Source: Buttiauxella gaviniae (GTDB taxonomy: Bacteria; Pseudomonadota; Gammaproteobacteria; Enterobacterales; Enterobacteriaceae). From it: a stretch of DNA of 64,000 bases. Under the pieces are notes generated by a model. That model was not told where the DNA came from. It ran no database searches and saw nothing but the letters and a program-made list of their open reading frames with translations. The stretch covers positions 2,852,001 to 2,916,000 of the forward strand of contig NZ_JBFMVT010000002.1 of the NCBI RefSeq assembly GCF_040786275.1, given 5' to 3'. Shown one piece after another: positions 28,686-38,156 of the stretch (positions are counted from its first letter, which is position 1; each line of letters begins with the position of its first letter). The position numbers were made by a program, and so were the translations under genes.

Positions 28686-30005
28686 ATGACCCATCATTTA
28701 AAATCTCGTGACATCCTGGCATTGGGCTTCATGACCTTTGCGCTGTTTGTCGGCGCCGGTAATATCATTTTCCCGCCGATGGTGGGTCTTCAGGCAGGTG
28801 AACACGTTTGGTGGGCATCGCTTGGCTTCCTGGTCACCGCAGTGGGTTTGCCGGTGCTTACGGTTGTCGCTATCGCCCGCGTTGGCGGCGGTATTGATAG
28901 CCTGAGCTCACCGATTGGCCGCCGTGCGGGCCTGGTGCTGGCGACGGTTTGTTATCTGGCCGTTGGCCCGCTATTTGCGACTCCGCGTACCGCGACAGTT
29001 TCCTTTGAAGTCGGGATTGCCCCGTTGACCGGTATGGGCGAGCTGCCGCTGTTCATCTACAGCCTGGTCTACTTTGCGCTGGTAATGGGTATTTCCCTGT
29101 ACCCTGGCAAACTGCTGGATACCGTCGGCCATGTGCTGGCTCCGGTAAAAATTGTGGCGCTGATTATTTTATCAGGGGCGGCGATTCTTTGGCCTGCGGG
29201 GGGGATTAGCACCGCGACTGAGGCCTACCAGAATGCTGCGTTCTCCAACGGTTTCGTCAATGGTTATCTGACCATGGATACCCTGGCGTCGCTGGTATTC
29301 GGGATTGTTATTGTTAATGCCGCACGTTCTCGCGGCGTGACCGAAGCGCGTCTGCTGACTCGCTACACCATCTGGGCAGGTATTATCGCGGGTATCGGTT
29401 TAACACTGATTTACCTGGCGCTGTTCCGTTTGGGTTCCGATAGCGCAACGCTTGTGGATCAAGGCGCAAATGGCGCGGCCATTCTGCATGCTTACGTTCA
29501 GCACACCTTCGGTGGCGCGGGCAGCATCTTCCTGGCAGCGTTGATTTTCCTCGCTTGCATGGTAACGGCAGTTGGCCTGACCTGTGCTTGTGCTGAGTTC
29601 TTTAGCCAGTATTTGCCGCTCTCTTATCGCGCACTGGTGTTTATCCTTGGGCTGTTCTCGATGGTGGTGTCAAACCTGGGCCTGAGCCATCTGATTCAGA
29701 TTTCAATCCCCGTGCTGACGGCCATTTACCCTCCGTGTATTGCACTGGTCGTGCTGAGCTTTACTCGCCCATGGTGGAATAACTCATCGCGAGTGATTGC
29801 TCCGGCAATGTTAATCAGCCTGCTGTTTGGCATCGTTGATGGAATTAAGGCTTCAGCAATCAGCAATATATTACCTGATTGGACCGCGCGTTTACCGCTG
29901 TCTGACCAGGGCCTGGCATGGCTCATCCCAACCTTGATTATGGTGGTTATTACCATCATTTGGGACCGGGCAGCAGGGCGGCAGGTGGCTTCCGCCGCGC
30001 ACTAA
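28686..30005 (+). CDS. brnQ: BrnQ branched-chain amino acid/cation symporter
   Basis: A 439-residue, 12-helix inner-membrane carrier of the LIVCS family that takes up leucine, isoleucine and valine with sodium or protons. Family landmarks are [24 protein letters not shown] at the N-terminus and [20 protein letters not shown]. Length equals E. coli BrnQ. It follows phoR and precedes proY, as in E. coli. Confidence 0.97.
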   Translation: MTHHLKSRDILALGFMTFALFVGAGNIIFPPMVGLQAGEHVWWASLGFLVTAVGLPVLTVVAIARVGGGIDSLSSPIGRRAGLVLATVCYLAVGPLFATPRTATVSFEVGIAPLTGMGELPLFIYSLVYFALVMGISLYPGKLLDTVGHVLAPVKIVALIILSGAAILWPAGGISTATEAYQNAAFSNGFVNGYLTMDTLASLVFGIVIVNAARSRGVTEARLLTRYTIWAGIIAGIGLTLIYLALFRLGSDSATLVDQGANGAAILHAYVQHTFGGAGSIFLAALIFLACMVTAVGLTCACAEFFSQYLPLSYRALVFILGLFSMVVSNLGLSHLIQISIPVLTAIYPPCIALVVLSFTRPWWNNSSRVIAPAMLISLLFGIVDGIKASAISNILPDWTARLPLSDQGLAWLIPTLIMVVITIIWDRAAGRQVASAAH

Positions 30006-30022
30006 AATTTGATTTGTTGTTT

Positions 30023-30052
30023 AACCACGGGGCTTTGCTCCGTGGTTTTTTT
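30023..30052 (+). terminator. rho-independent terminator of brnQ
   Basis: An 8-bp stem (AACCACGG / CCGTGGTT) with a 9-nt loop is followed by a T run, between the brnQ stop and the proY start. Confidence 0.9.
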
Positions 30053-30076
30053 ATTATTAAGCAGGGTGTGGAATCA

Positions 30077-31447
30077 ATGGAAAACGCTAATAAACTCAAG
30101 CGCGGCTTGAGTACCCGGCACATACGCTTTATGGCGTTGGGCTCGGCAATTGGCACCGGGCTGTTTTATGGCTCGGCAGATGCAATCAAAATGGCAGGGC
30201 CGAGCGTTCTGCTGGCTTACATTATCGGCGGCGTGGCGGCTTATATCATCATGCGTGCGCTGGGCGAGATGTCGGTTCATAACCCTTCCGCCAGTTCGTT
30301 TTCTCGTTACGCGCAGGATAACCTTGGGCCGTTGGCGGGCTATATCACCGGCTGGACTTACTGCTTTGAAATATTGATAGTGGCGATTGCGGATGTCACC
30401 GCATTCGGCATTTATATGGGCGTCTGGTTCCCGGCGGTGCCGCATTGGGTCTGGGTTTTGAGCGTGGTGCTGATTATCTGCGCCATCAACCTGATGAGCG
30501 TGAAGGTATTTGGCGAGCTGGAGTTCTGGTTCTCCTTCTTCAAAGTTGCCACCATCATCATCATGATTGTCGCCGGTATCGGGATTATCGTGTGGGGGAT
30601 TGGCAACGGCGGCCAGGCAACGGGCATCCATAATTTATGGACCAACGGCGGCTTCTTCAGCAACGGCTGGATAGGCATGATTATGTCGTTGCAGATGGTC
30701 ATGTTCGCCTACGGCGGCATCGAAATTATCGGGATTACCGCCGGTGAAGCGAAAGACCCACAGAAATCTATTCCGCGTGCGATCAACTCAGTGCCACTGC
30801 GTATCCTGGTGTTTTATGTGGGCACGCTGTTTGTGATTATGTCCATTTACCCGTGGAACCAGGTGGGCACCTCCGGTAGCCCGTTCGTGCTGACCTTCCA
30901 GCATATGGGGATCACCATCGCCGCAGGCATTCTGAACTTTGTGGTTATTACCGCTTCTTTGTCCGCGATTAACAGCGATGTGTTCGGCGTTGGCCGTATG
31001 CTGCACGGTATGGCGGAGCAGGGCAGCGCGCCGAAAGTGTTCGCTAAAACCTCACGCAACGGGATTCCGTGGGTGACGGTCATGGTGATGTGCTGCGCGC
31101 TGCTGCTGGCGGTGGTATTGAACTACCTGATTCCTGAAAACGTCTTCCTGGTGATTGCATCGCTGGCGACATTTGCCACCGTGTGGGTCTGGATAATGAT
31201 CCTGCTGTCGCAGATTGCTTTCCGTCGCAAGCTCTCTCCTGAAGAGACGAAAGCGCTGAAATTCCCGGTACCGGGCGGTGTGGCAACGACTCTTGTTGGG
31301 CTGGTGTTCCTGGTGTTTATCATCGCGCTAATCGGCTGGCACCCGGATACCCGCATTTCGTTGTACGTCGGCTGCGTGTGGATTGTACTGCTGCTGGTTG
31401 GCTGGATGTTTAAACGTCGCCAAATTCTGGCGGCAAACCAGGGTTAA
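30077..31447 (+). CDS. proY: ProY, APC-family amino acid permease
   Basis: A 456-residue, 12-helix permease (E. coli 457), described as a cryptic proline transporter and sometimes linked to histidine uptake. It starts with the family pattern [26 protein letters not shown] and contains [20 protein letters not shown] start at 30077 ([10 protein letters not shown]), which aligns with E. coli; the frame is open further upstream into the brnQ terminator, so a longer start is not credible. Confidence 0.95.
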   Translation: MENANKLKRGLSTRHIRFMALGSAIGTGLFYGSADAIKMAGPSVLLAYIIGGVAAYIIMRALGEMSVHNPSASSFSRYAQDNLGPLAGYITGWTYCFEILIVAIADVTAFGIYMGVWFPAVPHWVWVLSVVLIICAINLMSVKVFGELEFWFSFFKVATIIIMIVAGIGIIVWGIGNGGQATGIHNLWTNGGFFSNGWIGMIMSLQMVMFAYGGIEIIGITAGEAKDPQKSIPRAINSVPLRILVFYVGTLFVIMSIYPWNQVGTSGSPFVLTFQHMGITIAAGILNFVVITASLSAINSDVFGVGRMLHGMAEQGSAPKVFAKTSRNGIPWVTVMVMCCALLLAVVLNYLIPENVFLVIASLATFATVWVWIMILLSQIAFRRKLSPEETKALKFPVPGGVATTLVGLVFLVFIIALIGWHPDTRISLYVGCVWIVLLLVGWMFKRRQILAANQG

Positions 31448-31455
31448 TCTCTTCT

Positions 31456-31495
31456 CTCAAACTCACTGCTAGCGCGGTGAGTTTGAGCTTCTCTT
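31456..31495 (+). terminator. hairpin terminator after proY
   Basis: A perfect 11-bp stem (CTCAAACTCAC / GTGAGTTTGAG) with a 10-nt loop starts 8 bases after the stop and is followed by a pyrimidine-rich CTTCTCTTTCTCC stretch. Confidence 0.75.
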
Positions 31496-31510
31496 TCTCC
31501 GCCCCCGTTT

Positions 31511-31593
31511 TCCTCCCCCAATAAAAATAGTAATGATGAGTGATCCCCAGCTACGCTGTGGCAAGGTGGCGTCAATTATTTATCTGGGGATGC
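31511..31593 (+). promoter_or_regulatory. possible MalT-box cluster upstream of malZ
   Basis: MalT boxes share the core GGGGA[TG]GAGG. Similar sequences occur on the complement of 31511-31520 (TGGGGGAGGA), the complement of 31541-31550 (CTGGGGATCA) and at 31584-31593 (CTGGGGATGC). E. coli malZ is MalT-dependent. The last site overlaps the ribosome-binding region, so it may be coincidental. Confidence 0.35.
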
Positions 31594-31597
31594 GATT

Positions 31598-33415
31598 ATG
31601 TTGAATGCCTGGCACCTTCCGGTGCCCCCTTTCATACAAACACGTAAAGATAAGCTGCACATTACTCTTTGGGTTTCAGGCACGGATTTACCGCAGCGTG
31701 TAGTTTTGCGTTATGAGAAAGATAACGAAGACACGTCGGTTCAGATGACGCGCCAGAAAACGTCGCCAGAAGAGGAAATCGTCGCCTGGCGCGGCGTGAT
31801 TGATTTATCCGAAGGGCAGCCACGCCGTCGCTACAGTTTTAAACTGTTGTGGCTGGATAAACAGCGCTGGTTTACCCCTCAGGGAATGGGATCCATTCCT
31901 CCTGCAAAACTTGAGCAATTTGCCGTTGATCTCCCGGATGATGGCCCCCAATGGGTGCAGGATCAAATCTTCTACCAGATTTTCCCCGATCGTTTTGCGC
32001 GAACCGAGCAACGCACCCCGGAGCAGGATCAGGTTTATTATCATCACGCTGCAAAGCGCGACATTATTTTGCGAGACTGGAATGAGCCGTTGCTTGGCGA
32101 GGCAGGCGGATCGACATTTTATGGGGGCGATCTGGACGGTATCAGTGAAAATCTGCCGTATCTCAAAATGCTGGGTGTTACCGCGCTCTATCTGAACCCC
32201 ATTTTTACCGCCCCGAGCGTACACAAATACGATACCCAGGATTACCGCCACGTCGATGTGCAGTTTGGGGGCGATCATGCTTTTTTACGCCTGCGTAAAA
32301 ACACTCAGCGATACGGCATGCGCCTGGTGCTCGATGGGGTATTTAACCACAGCGGCGATACGCACCAGTGGTTTGACAGGCAGCAAACCCATGGCGAAGG
32401 GGCGAGTCACAATCCACAATCGCCGTGGCGTGACTTTTACAGCTACAACGACGATGGGCGCGCCCTCGACTGGCTTGGATATTCCAGTTTGCCGAAACTG
32501 GACTACCAATCCACTACCCTGGTTGATGAAATTTACCAGGGGGAGGACAGTATCGTGCGCCACTGGTTACGCGAGCCCTGGGGCATTGACGGCTGGCGGC
32601 TTGATGTCGTGCATATGCTCGGTGAAGCGGGAGGCGCGAAAAATAATCTTCTGCATGTTTCGGGGATTACCAGGGCCGCAAAAGAGACGAAACCTGATGC
32701 TTACATGCTGGGCGAACATTTTGGTGATGCGCGGCAGTGGCTGCAAACCGATGCTGAAGACGCCGCGATGAACTATCGCGGTTTCACCTTCCCGCTGTGG
32801 GGATTCCTGGCCAACACCGATATTTCGTACGATCCGCAGCATATCGACGCGCAAACCTGTACCACATGGATGGATGAGTATCGCGCAGGGCTTTCACATC
32901 AGCAGCAGTTGCGTATGTTCAACCAGCTTGATAGCCATGATACCGCGCGCTTTAAATCGATCCTTGGCAAAGATGTCGCAAGATTGCCGCTGGCGGTGGT
33001 GTGGCTGTTTTGTTGGCCGGGTGTGCCGTGTATTTACTACGGCGATGAAGTGGGGTTAGACGGCAACAACGATCCGTTCTGCCGCAAGCCTTTCCCGTGG
33101 AATCCTGATCAACAAGATCTGGGTCTCCTGGCGCTCTACCAGCGGCTCGGTAAATTACGCCATAAAAGCCGTGCTTTGCGCCAGGGCGGCTGCCAGGTGG
33201 TTTACGCCGAAGGTGACGTGGTGGTGTTTGTGCGCGTATACCAAAACGAACGCGTGCTGGTGGCGATTAACCGTGGGGTACCTATCGACGTTACGCTGCC
33301 ATTTAATCCGTTATTAGGCGGCAAAACCTGGAAGCAGCACGAAGGCAAAGCAGTGCTGGAAAATTGCCAGTTGTCGCTGCCTGCTGTTTCCGTCTCTCTC
33401 TGGCAAAATCTTTAA
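31598..33415 (+). CDS. malZ: MalZ maltodextrin glucosidase
   Basis: A 605-residue GH13 alpha-glucosidase (E. coli 604) that removes glucose from the reducing end of maltodextrins in the cytoplasm. The four conserved regions are DGVFNHSG (246-253), GWRLDVVHM with the nucleophile D336, LGEHFGD with the acid E373, and [10 protein letters not shown] with D447. An N-terminal beta domain (about 1-110) precedes the barrel. It is transcribed alone. Confidence 0.97.
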   Translation: MLNAWHLPVPPFIQTRKDKLHITLWVSGTDLPQRVVLRYEKDNEDTSVQMTRQKTSPEEEIVAWRGVIDLSEGQPRRRYSFKLLWLDKQRWFTPQGMGSIPPAKLEQFAVDLPDDGPQWVQDQIFYQIFPDRFARTEQRTPEQDQVYYHHAAKRDIILRDWNEPLLGEAGGSTFYGGDLDGISENLPYLKMLGVTALYLNPIFTAPSVHKYDTQDYRHVDVQFGGDHAFLRLRKNTQRYGMRLVLDGVFNHSGDTHQWFDRQQTHGEGASHNPQSPWRDFYSYNDDGRALDWLGYSSLPKLDYQSTTLVDEIYQGEDSIVRHWLREPWGIDGWRLDVVHMLGEAGGAKNNLLHVSGITRAAKETKPDAYMLGEHFGDARQWLQTDAEDAAMNYRGFTFPLWGFLANTDISYDPQHIDAQTCTTWMDEYRAGLSHQQQLRMFNQLDSHDTARFKSILGKDVARLPLAVVWLFCWPGVPCIYYGDEVGLDGNNDPFCRKPFPWNPDQQDLGLLALYQRLGKLRHKSRALRQGGCQVVYAEGDVVVFVRVYQNERVLVAINRGVPIDVTLPFNPLLGGKTWKQHEGKAVLENCQLSLPAVSVSLWQNL

Positions 33416-33422
33416 TCAGGTA

Positions 33423-33475
33423 ACCGGTTTCCCTCTTCGTCAGGCGAGGGCGGAAACTGGTGCTATTCTTATTTT
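33423..33475 (+). terminator. terminator of malZ
   Basis: A 10-bp outer stem (ACCGGTTTCC / GGAAACTGGT, one G-U pair) encloses an inner CCCTC/GAGGG stem and is followed by a T-rich stretch (ATTCTTATTTTTC). Confidence 0.7.
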
Positions 33476-33556
33476 TCGTCCCCTTCATCAATACTATCCA
33501 GGCTAGAAATTTCCAGCTCTCATGCCCTACGGGCTTACTGAATCTGAGGAAACACT

Positions 33557-34198
33557 ATGTCTATACGTGAATTGATCGACCCGACTAACTCCACGCTGAT
33601 TTTCATCGACCACCAACCGCAGATGTCTTTTGGCGTGGCGAACATTGACCGGCAAACGTTGAAAAACAACACGGTAGCGCTAGCGAAAGCGGGCAAGATT
33701 TTTAACGTTCCCACCATTTTCACCTCGGTAGAAACCAAAAGTTTTAGCGGATATATCTGGCCTGAATTGCTGGCGGTTCATCCAGAAATTACGCCAATCG
33801 AACGCACTTCAATGAACTCCTGGGAAGATGCGGCGTTTGTCGCGGCGGTGAAAGCCACCGGGCGTAAAAAACTGATTATTTCAGCGCTCTGGACGGAGGT
33901 ATGCCTGACGTTTCCGGCTTTGATGGCGCTGGAAGAAGGGTTTGAAGTTTACGTGGTGACGGACACGTCGGGCGGGACTTCTGTGGATGCGCACGAACGC
34001 TCAATTGATCGTATGGTGCAGGCGGGGGCGGTTCCCGTGACCTGGCAACAGGTGTTGCTTGAATACCAGCGCGACTGGGCGCGCAGAGACACCTACGACG
34101 CGGTGATGGACTTGGTGCGAGAGCACAGCGGCGCGTACGGCATCGGCGTGGATTACGCCTACACCATGGTTCACGGTGCGCCAGAGCGGAAAGCCTGA
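33557..34198 (+). CDS. YcaC-like isochorismatase-fold hydrolase
   Basis: A 213-residue cysteine hydrolase of the isochorismatase superfamily, YcaC-like subgroup. D18 (LIFIDHQPQM), R83 in the position often held by lysine (IERTSMNSW), and C116 (LWTEVCLTFPAL) form the probable active site. The C-terminal extension (QRDW…) also resembles YcaC. The substrate is unknown. It is the first gene of a three-gene run with an ABM-domain protein and an amidohydrolase (55- and 23-base gaps). This run is absent between malZ and acpH in E. coli. Confidence 0.8.
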   Translation: MSIRELIDPTNSTLIFIDHQPQMSFGVANIDRQTLKNNTVALAKAGKIFNVPTIFTSVETKSFSGYIWPELLAVHPEITPIERTSMNSWEDAAFVAAVKATGRKKLIISALWTEVCLTFPALMALEEGFEVYVVTDTSGGTSVDAHERSIDRMVQAGAVPVTWQQVLLEYQRDWARRDTYDAVMDLVREHSGAYGIGVDYAYTMVHGAPERKA

Positions 34199-34253
34199 TT
34201 CATCGCCGCAGGAATTTTCCTGCCTTCTGTTTTCTTTGCATCAGGAATAGCCC

Positions 34254-34796
34254 ATGGCTGACAACAACACTGTCACGCTGGTGATTACCCACGCCCTGAA
34301 AGCGGGTCAGGCTGCGCATTACGAAGCGTGGCTGGCGAGAATCATGCCGACTGCGGCGCGTTATCCGGGTCATCTTGGCGTGCATGTTATTCGTCCCACA
34401 GCCGGAAATGATGTGTACAACATCGTTATCCGCTTTGACACGCTTGAAAATCTCACCGCCTGGACAAAATCGGCTGAACGCGAAGCGCTGGTCGAGGAGA
34501 TCAAACCGGCTCTGAGCCAGGACGATCATCTGGAAGTTCGGACTGAAACGGCTTTCTGGTTCACACCGGAAATGCCAGCGGTTAAGCGCCCGGCGCAGTG
34601 GAAGCAATTCCTGATCACGCTGGCGGTGATTTTCCCCAGCACCAACATCGTTCCGCGAATCACCGCTTTGTTTTTCCCCTCGCTCAAAGGCTCGCTGTTA
34701 TTACATTTTATCAATGACGCGTTAGTCGTGGCGTTGGTGGTGTGGCTATGGATGCCCGTAATGACGCGCCTGTTAGCGGGCTGGCTGAAAAAATAA
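34254..34796 (+). CDS. ABM-domain (antibiotic biosynthesis monooxygenase-like) protein with a membrane-anchored C-terminus
   Basis: A 180-residue protein. Residues 1-100 look like an ABM ferredoxin-like dimeric domain (VTLVITHALKAGQAAHYEAWLARIMPTAARYPGHLGVHVIRP, then YNIVIRFDTLENLTAW). Two hydrophobic helices follow (about 118-140 and 150-176), ending in a basic tail. ABM domains occur in cofactor-free quinol oxygenases, haem oxygenases and putative detoxifying enzymes. Fusion to a membrane anchor implies work on a lipid-soluble or transported substrate. The function is not known. Confidence 0.7.
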   Translation: MADNNTVTLVITHALKAGQAAHYEAWLARIMPTAARYPGHLGVHVIRPTAGNDVYNIVIRFDTLENLTAWTKSAEREALVEEIKPALSQDDHLEVRTETAFWFTPEMPAVKRPAQWKQFLITLAVIFPSTNIVPRITALFFPSLKGSLLLHFINDALVVALVVWLWMPVMTRLLAGWLKK

Positions 34797-34819
34797 CACT
34801 TCACCGAGGAGAACAGGTT

Positions 34820-36688
34820 ATGTCGCAATCTGCTTCATTAATTCTCACTAACGGTCAGTTTCATACTCTTAATAGCGAAGCTCCACTTGCGCAAGCCGTG
34901 GCGATCAAAGATGGAAAGATCATGGCCGTCGGCAGCGAGCCGATGGTGATGAGCTTTGCTGACGATCAAACGCAGTTGGTCGATCTCAAAGGGCATACGG
35001 CGATCCCCGGCCTTAACGACTCACATTTGCACCTAATCCGAGGCGGGCTGAATTACAACCTGGAATTGCGCTGGGAAGGCGTGCCTTCGCTTGCGGATGC
35101 GCTGCGAATGCTCAAAGAGCAGGCATTACGCACGCCGTCGCCGCAGTGGGTTCGCGTTGTGGGGGGCTGGACGGAGTTCCAGTTTGCTGAAAGGCGTATG
35201 CCAACGCTTGAAGAACTGAATGAAGCGGCACCGGAAACGCCCGTTTTCGTGCTGCATCTTTATGATCGCGCGTTGTTAAACCAGGCGGCACTCAAAGCGG
35301 TGGGCTACACCAAAGAGACGCCAAATCCGCCCGGTGGCGAGATTGTTCGTGACAGGAATGGGAATCCTACCGGGATGCTTATCGCCAAACCGAATGCGAT
35401 GATCCTCTATTCGACGCTGGCGAAAGGGCCGAAATTACCGCTGGAAATGCAGGTTAACTCCACGCGTCAGTTTATGCGTGAGCTTAATCGTTTAGGCGTT
35501 ACCAGCGCCATTGACGCCGGTGGCGGCTTCCAGAATTACCCGGAGGATTATCAAGTCATCGACCAGCTCCACGCCCAGAAACAGATGACGGTGCGTATTG
35601 CCTACAACCTGTTTACTCAGCGCCCTCAGCATGAACTGGAAGATTTTGAAAAGTGGACCGACATGCTGAAACCGGGGCAGGGGACGGATTTTTATCGCAC
35701 TAACGGTGCCGGAGAAATGCTGGTCTTTTCCGCCGCCGACTTTGAAGATTTCTTACAGCCACGCCCGGATTTACCGGACGGCATGGAACAGGAGCTTGAA
35801 CGCGTGGTGCGCCATCTGGTGGAGCAGCGCTGGCCGTTTCGCCTGCATGCAACCTATAACGAATCCATCAGCCGGATGCTGGACGTCTTCGAAAAGGTGG
35901 ATCGTGATATTCCGTTTAACGGCCTGCACTGGCTGTTTGACCACGCGGAAACCATCAGCGAAAAGAATATCGAGCGGGTTAAAGCGCTGGGTGGCGGGAT
36001 TGCGGTGCAACATCGCATGGCGTTTCAGGGAGAATATTATGCCGCACGTTACGGGGCTGAAGCCGTTAAACAGACGCCACCGATAGCGAAAATGCTGGCG
36101 GCTGAATTGCCTGTCGGGCTGGGGACGGATGCAACGCGTGTCGCAAGCTATAACCCGTGGACAGCGCTTTACTGGCTGGTGTCAGGGCGCACCGTGGGCG
36201 GGATGCAAATGTATGACAACAATAACCGACTGCCGCGTGATGTTGCGCTTGAGTTGTGGACGGCGGGCAGCGCATGGTTTTCCAGCGAAGAGGGCAAAAA
36301 AGGGCGAATCAAAACGGGGCAATTGGCCGATTTGGTTGTGCTGTCGAAAGATTTTTTTAGCGTAACGGAAGAGGAAATTAAAGGCATTGAATCGGTGCTG
36401 ACGCTGGTGGATGGCAAAGTGGTTTACGCCGCCGGTGCGTTTACCTCACTGGCTCCGCCGCCGATTCCTGTGTTACCGGAATGGTCACCCGTAGCAAATG
36501 TACCTGGACATTATCGAAGCGATCCGCCAATAGCCGCGAAGGTGGGCATGGTCGCGCAGGTTCATCAGTGTTGCGGGCGTTGTAGCGTGCATGGTCACCA
36601 GCATGATGCGGCGCGTAAATCGGTGATTCCGGTTTCTGATGAAGGGGCTTTCTGGGGCGTGATGGGGTGCTCTTGTTTTGCTTTTTAG
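34820..36688 (+). CDS. YtcJ-like metal-dependent amidohydrolase (amidohydrolase_3)
   Basis: A 622-residue enzyme of the amidohydrolase superfamily. The start ATG at 34820 follows GAGGAGAACAGG; an upstream in-frame start overlaps the previous gene and is unlikely. Metal ligands are visible in NDSHLHLIRGG (H69, H71), FRLHATYNE, LFDHAET and GLGTDATRV. YtcJ-like enzymes hydrolyse amide or formamide bonds of unknown substrates. The last 50 residues contain a Cys/His-rich tail (HQCCGRCSVHGHQHD and GCSCFAF). No signal peptide is evident. Confidence 0.8.
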   Translation: MSQSASLILTNGQFHTLNSEAPLAQAVAIKDGKIMAVGSEPMVMSFADDQTQLVDLKGHTAIPGLNDSHLHLIRGGLNYNLELRWEGVPSLADALRMLKEQALRTPSPQWVRVVGGWTEFQFAERRMPTLEELNEAAPETPVFVLHLYDRALLNQAALKAVGYTKETPNPPGGEIVRDRNGNPTGMLIAKPNAMILYSTLAKGPKLPLEMQVNSTRQFMRELNRLGVTSAIDAGGGFQNYPEDYQVIDQLHAQKQMTVRIAYNLFTQRPQHELEDFEKWTDMLKPGQGTDFYRTNGAGEMLVFSAADFEDFLQPRPDLPDGMEQELERVVRHLVEQRWPFRLHATYNESISRMLDVFEKVDRDIPFNGLHWLFDHAETISEKNIERVKALGGGIAVQHRMAFQGEYYAARYGAEAVKQTPPIAKMLAAELPVGLGTDATRVASYNPWTALYWLVSGRTVGGMQMYDNNNRLPRDVALELWTAGSAWFSSEEGKKGRIKTGQLADLVVLSKDFFSVTEEEIKGIESVLTLVDGKVVYAAGAFTSLAPPPIPVLPEWSPVANVPGHYRSDPPIAAKVGMVAQVHQCCGRCSVHGHQHDAARKSVIPVSDEGAFWGVMGCSCFAF

Positions 36689-36728
36689 GTGGGAGTTAAG
36701 CGTTTGCGGTGAGTCTTGATCTGGTTCG

Positions 36729-36789
36729 GACCCCCTCCCAACCTCCCCCTTGCCAGGTGGAGGAGTTAAAACTCCCTCCCCTGGAAAGG
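36729..36789. repeat. left part of an 81-bp palindromic repeat interrupted by the insertion sequence
   Basis: GACCCCCTCCCAACC… through CCTGGAAAGG matches the reverse complement of the intact copy at 57231-57311. The repeat continues on the far side of the insertion sequence at 38072-38094 (AAGGGGAGGG…GGGGTC). The four bases AAGG appear at both junctions. Confidence 0.85.
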
Positions 36790-38071
36790 TGTACAGTCCG
36801 GGGACATGGTAGACAGGTGTTCGGACACATGGTGAACACTTTTTAACATCCTTTACCCATCGTGATCGACCTGTTTTTCAGGTCGATCACGCCCACTCTT
36901 GTGCTGTACCACCACACTTCATATTGTCCCTCTCCTGTCTCCTTCAACCCGACATGCTCGCCGATAAACGCCTTGCCCGCCTTCAGTTGCATCCCCTTAA
37001 TACTGAGTTTTCCGCTTATATCCACCTTCCTGACCATCATCCCGGCATCATACTCTGCCGCCGCCGGACGGGCCTGATACTGCCGCGATGAGGGCTGGTA
37101 GCGTGATGCCGGCACCTGCATTCCCAGGGCCTCATGAGGCCGTTCCAGGTTGTATCTGTCCCGCCAGCTGTCGAACGTCTGCTGCAGCTGCTCACTGCTG
37201 AGGAACCAGCGCCCCTGCAGCAGTTCAGCCTTCAGGCTGCGGTGAAACCGCTCCAGCTTGCCCTGGGTCTGCGGGTGATAAGGCCGTGAGTGCCCGACGC
37301 AGATACCCTGGCGCATCAGCCACAGCTCCAGCGCTGTCCACGTTCCGGTGGTATCTCCCCAGGGCGCGCCGTTGTCCATGGTCATCCGCTCCGGCAAACC
37401 GTAGCGTTCGAAGACCTGCCGCAACTGAGCCTGTACGGTCCCGCGGCGCTCGTCGGCACAATGGGCCAGGCACAGGGAGAAACGGGAGTGGTCATCGAGC
37501 AGGGTGAGTGGATGGCAGCGACCGGCGGCAAACGGAAAATGCCCTTTAAAATCCATCTGCCAGAGCTGGTTAGGGGCAGCATGTTCGAAACGCCCGGTGG
37601 CAGGAATGCCGGACGGGAGGCCGGGCAACAGCCCATGGCGTGCCATCAGGTTATGGACGGTGCTGAAGGCAGGCAGGGTGTGGCCCTGGCGCTCGAGTGC
37701 GACCTTTATCTTGCGGGCGCCCCATGCCGGATAGCGTGCGTGAGCCTGGCGTAACAGGTCGACAACAGCCTCAGGCGTGCAGTGGGGAGAATGACGGGGT
37801 GTTCGCGGGCGCTCAGTGAGGCCCGCGTGGCCTTCAGCCAGCCAGCGGCGCAGCCACTTGTAACCTGTGGCAGGCGCAATGTTAAAGCGACGACAGAGCG
37901 CCCGGATGTTGGCCCCGTCCTGCGAGGCAAAGTGAACGAACTCGGTACGTAATGACATGGTATCTCTCGCATCCCACGGCATAAGCGGCTCCTGAAAGAA
38001 GTACTCATGCCTTAGTTGTAAGTGTCTACCATGTCCCCGAACAAGTGTTCACGATGTCCCCGGACTGTACA
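36790..38071. mobile_element. complete IS481-type insertion sequence, about 1.28 kb
   Basis: The element is bounded by inverted repeats beginning TGTACAGTCCGGGGACAT (18 perfect bases at each end, with further partial matches inward) and flanked by AAGG on both sides. One transposase gene fills it, on the minus strand. Each end also holds two copies of a GACATGGT-type motif. The transposase frame and both ends are intact, so it may be mobile. It lies inside a palindromic repeat between the amidohydrolase and peroxiredoxin genes and breaks no coding gene. Confidence 0.9.
36843..37982 (-). CDS. IS481-family DDE transposase
   Basis: A 379-residue transposase with an N-terminal helix-turn-helix region (IRALCRRFNIAPATGYKWLRRW) and an integrase core. 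The probable DDE residues are D144 (WQMDFKGHF), D203 (MTMDNGAPWG) and E244 (HPQTQGKLERFHRSLK). The start at 37982 follows CAGGAG with a 6-base gap. The frame is undamaged. The GC-rich codon use differs from the neighbouring core genes, consistent with recent arrival. Confidence 0.9.
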   Translation of the reverse strand: MPWDARDTMSLRTEFVHFASQDGANIRALCRRFNIAPATGYKWLRRWLAEGHAGLTERPRTPRHSPHCTPEAVVDLLRQAHARYPAWGARKIKVALERQGHTLPAFSTVHNLMARHGLLPGLPSGIPATGRFEHAAPNQLWQMDFKGHFPFAAGRCHPLTLLDDHSRFSLCLAHCADERRGTVQAQLRQVFERYGLPERMTMDNGAPWGDTTGTWTALELWLMRQGICVGHSRPYHPQTQGKLERFHRSLKAELLQGRWFLSSEQLQQTFDSWRDRYNLERPHEALGMQVPASRYQPSSRQYQARPAAAEYDAGMMVRKVDISGKLSIKGMQLKAGKAFIGEHVGLKETGEGQYEVWWYSTRVGVIDLKNRSITMGKGC

Positions 38072-38111
38072 AAGGGGAGGGTTGGGGTGGGGTCATACAG
38101 GTCACAAAAAC

Positions 38112-38136
38112 AAAAAAGGCCGCTTTCGCGGCCTTC
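38112..38136. terminator. terminator downstream of the peroxiredoxin gene
   Basis: An 8-bp stem (AAGGCCGC / GCGGCCTT) with a TTTC loop lies 20 bases after the gene's stop. It is followed on the minus strand by a T run (from the A run at 38112-38117) and by TCTTTT on the plus strand. Confidence 0.9.
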
Positions 38137-38156
38137 TTTTCAAAAACGTTTAGCGA

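Noticed and set aside
29918-30076. N-terminal extension of proY reaching into brnQ
   Set aside because: It runs through the brnQ terminator, and the family start aligns with the ATG at 30077.
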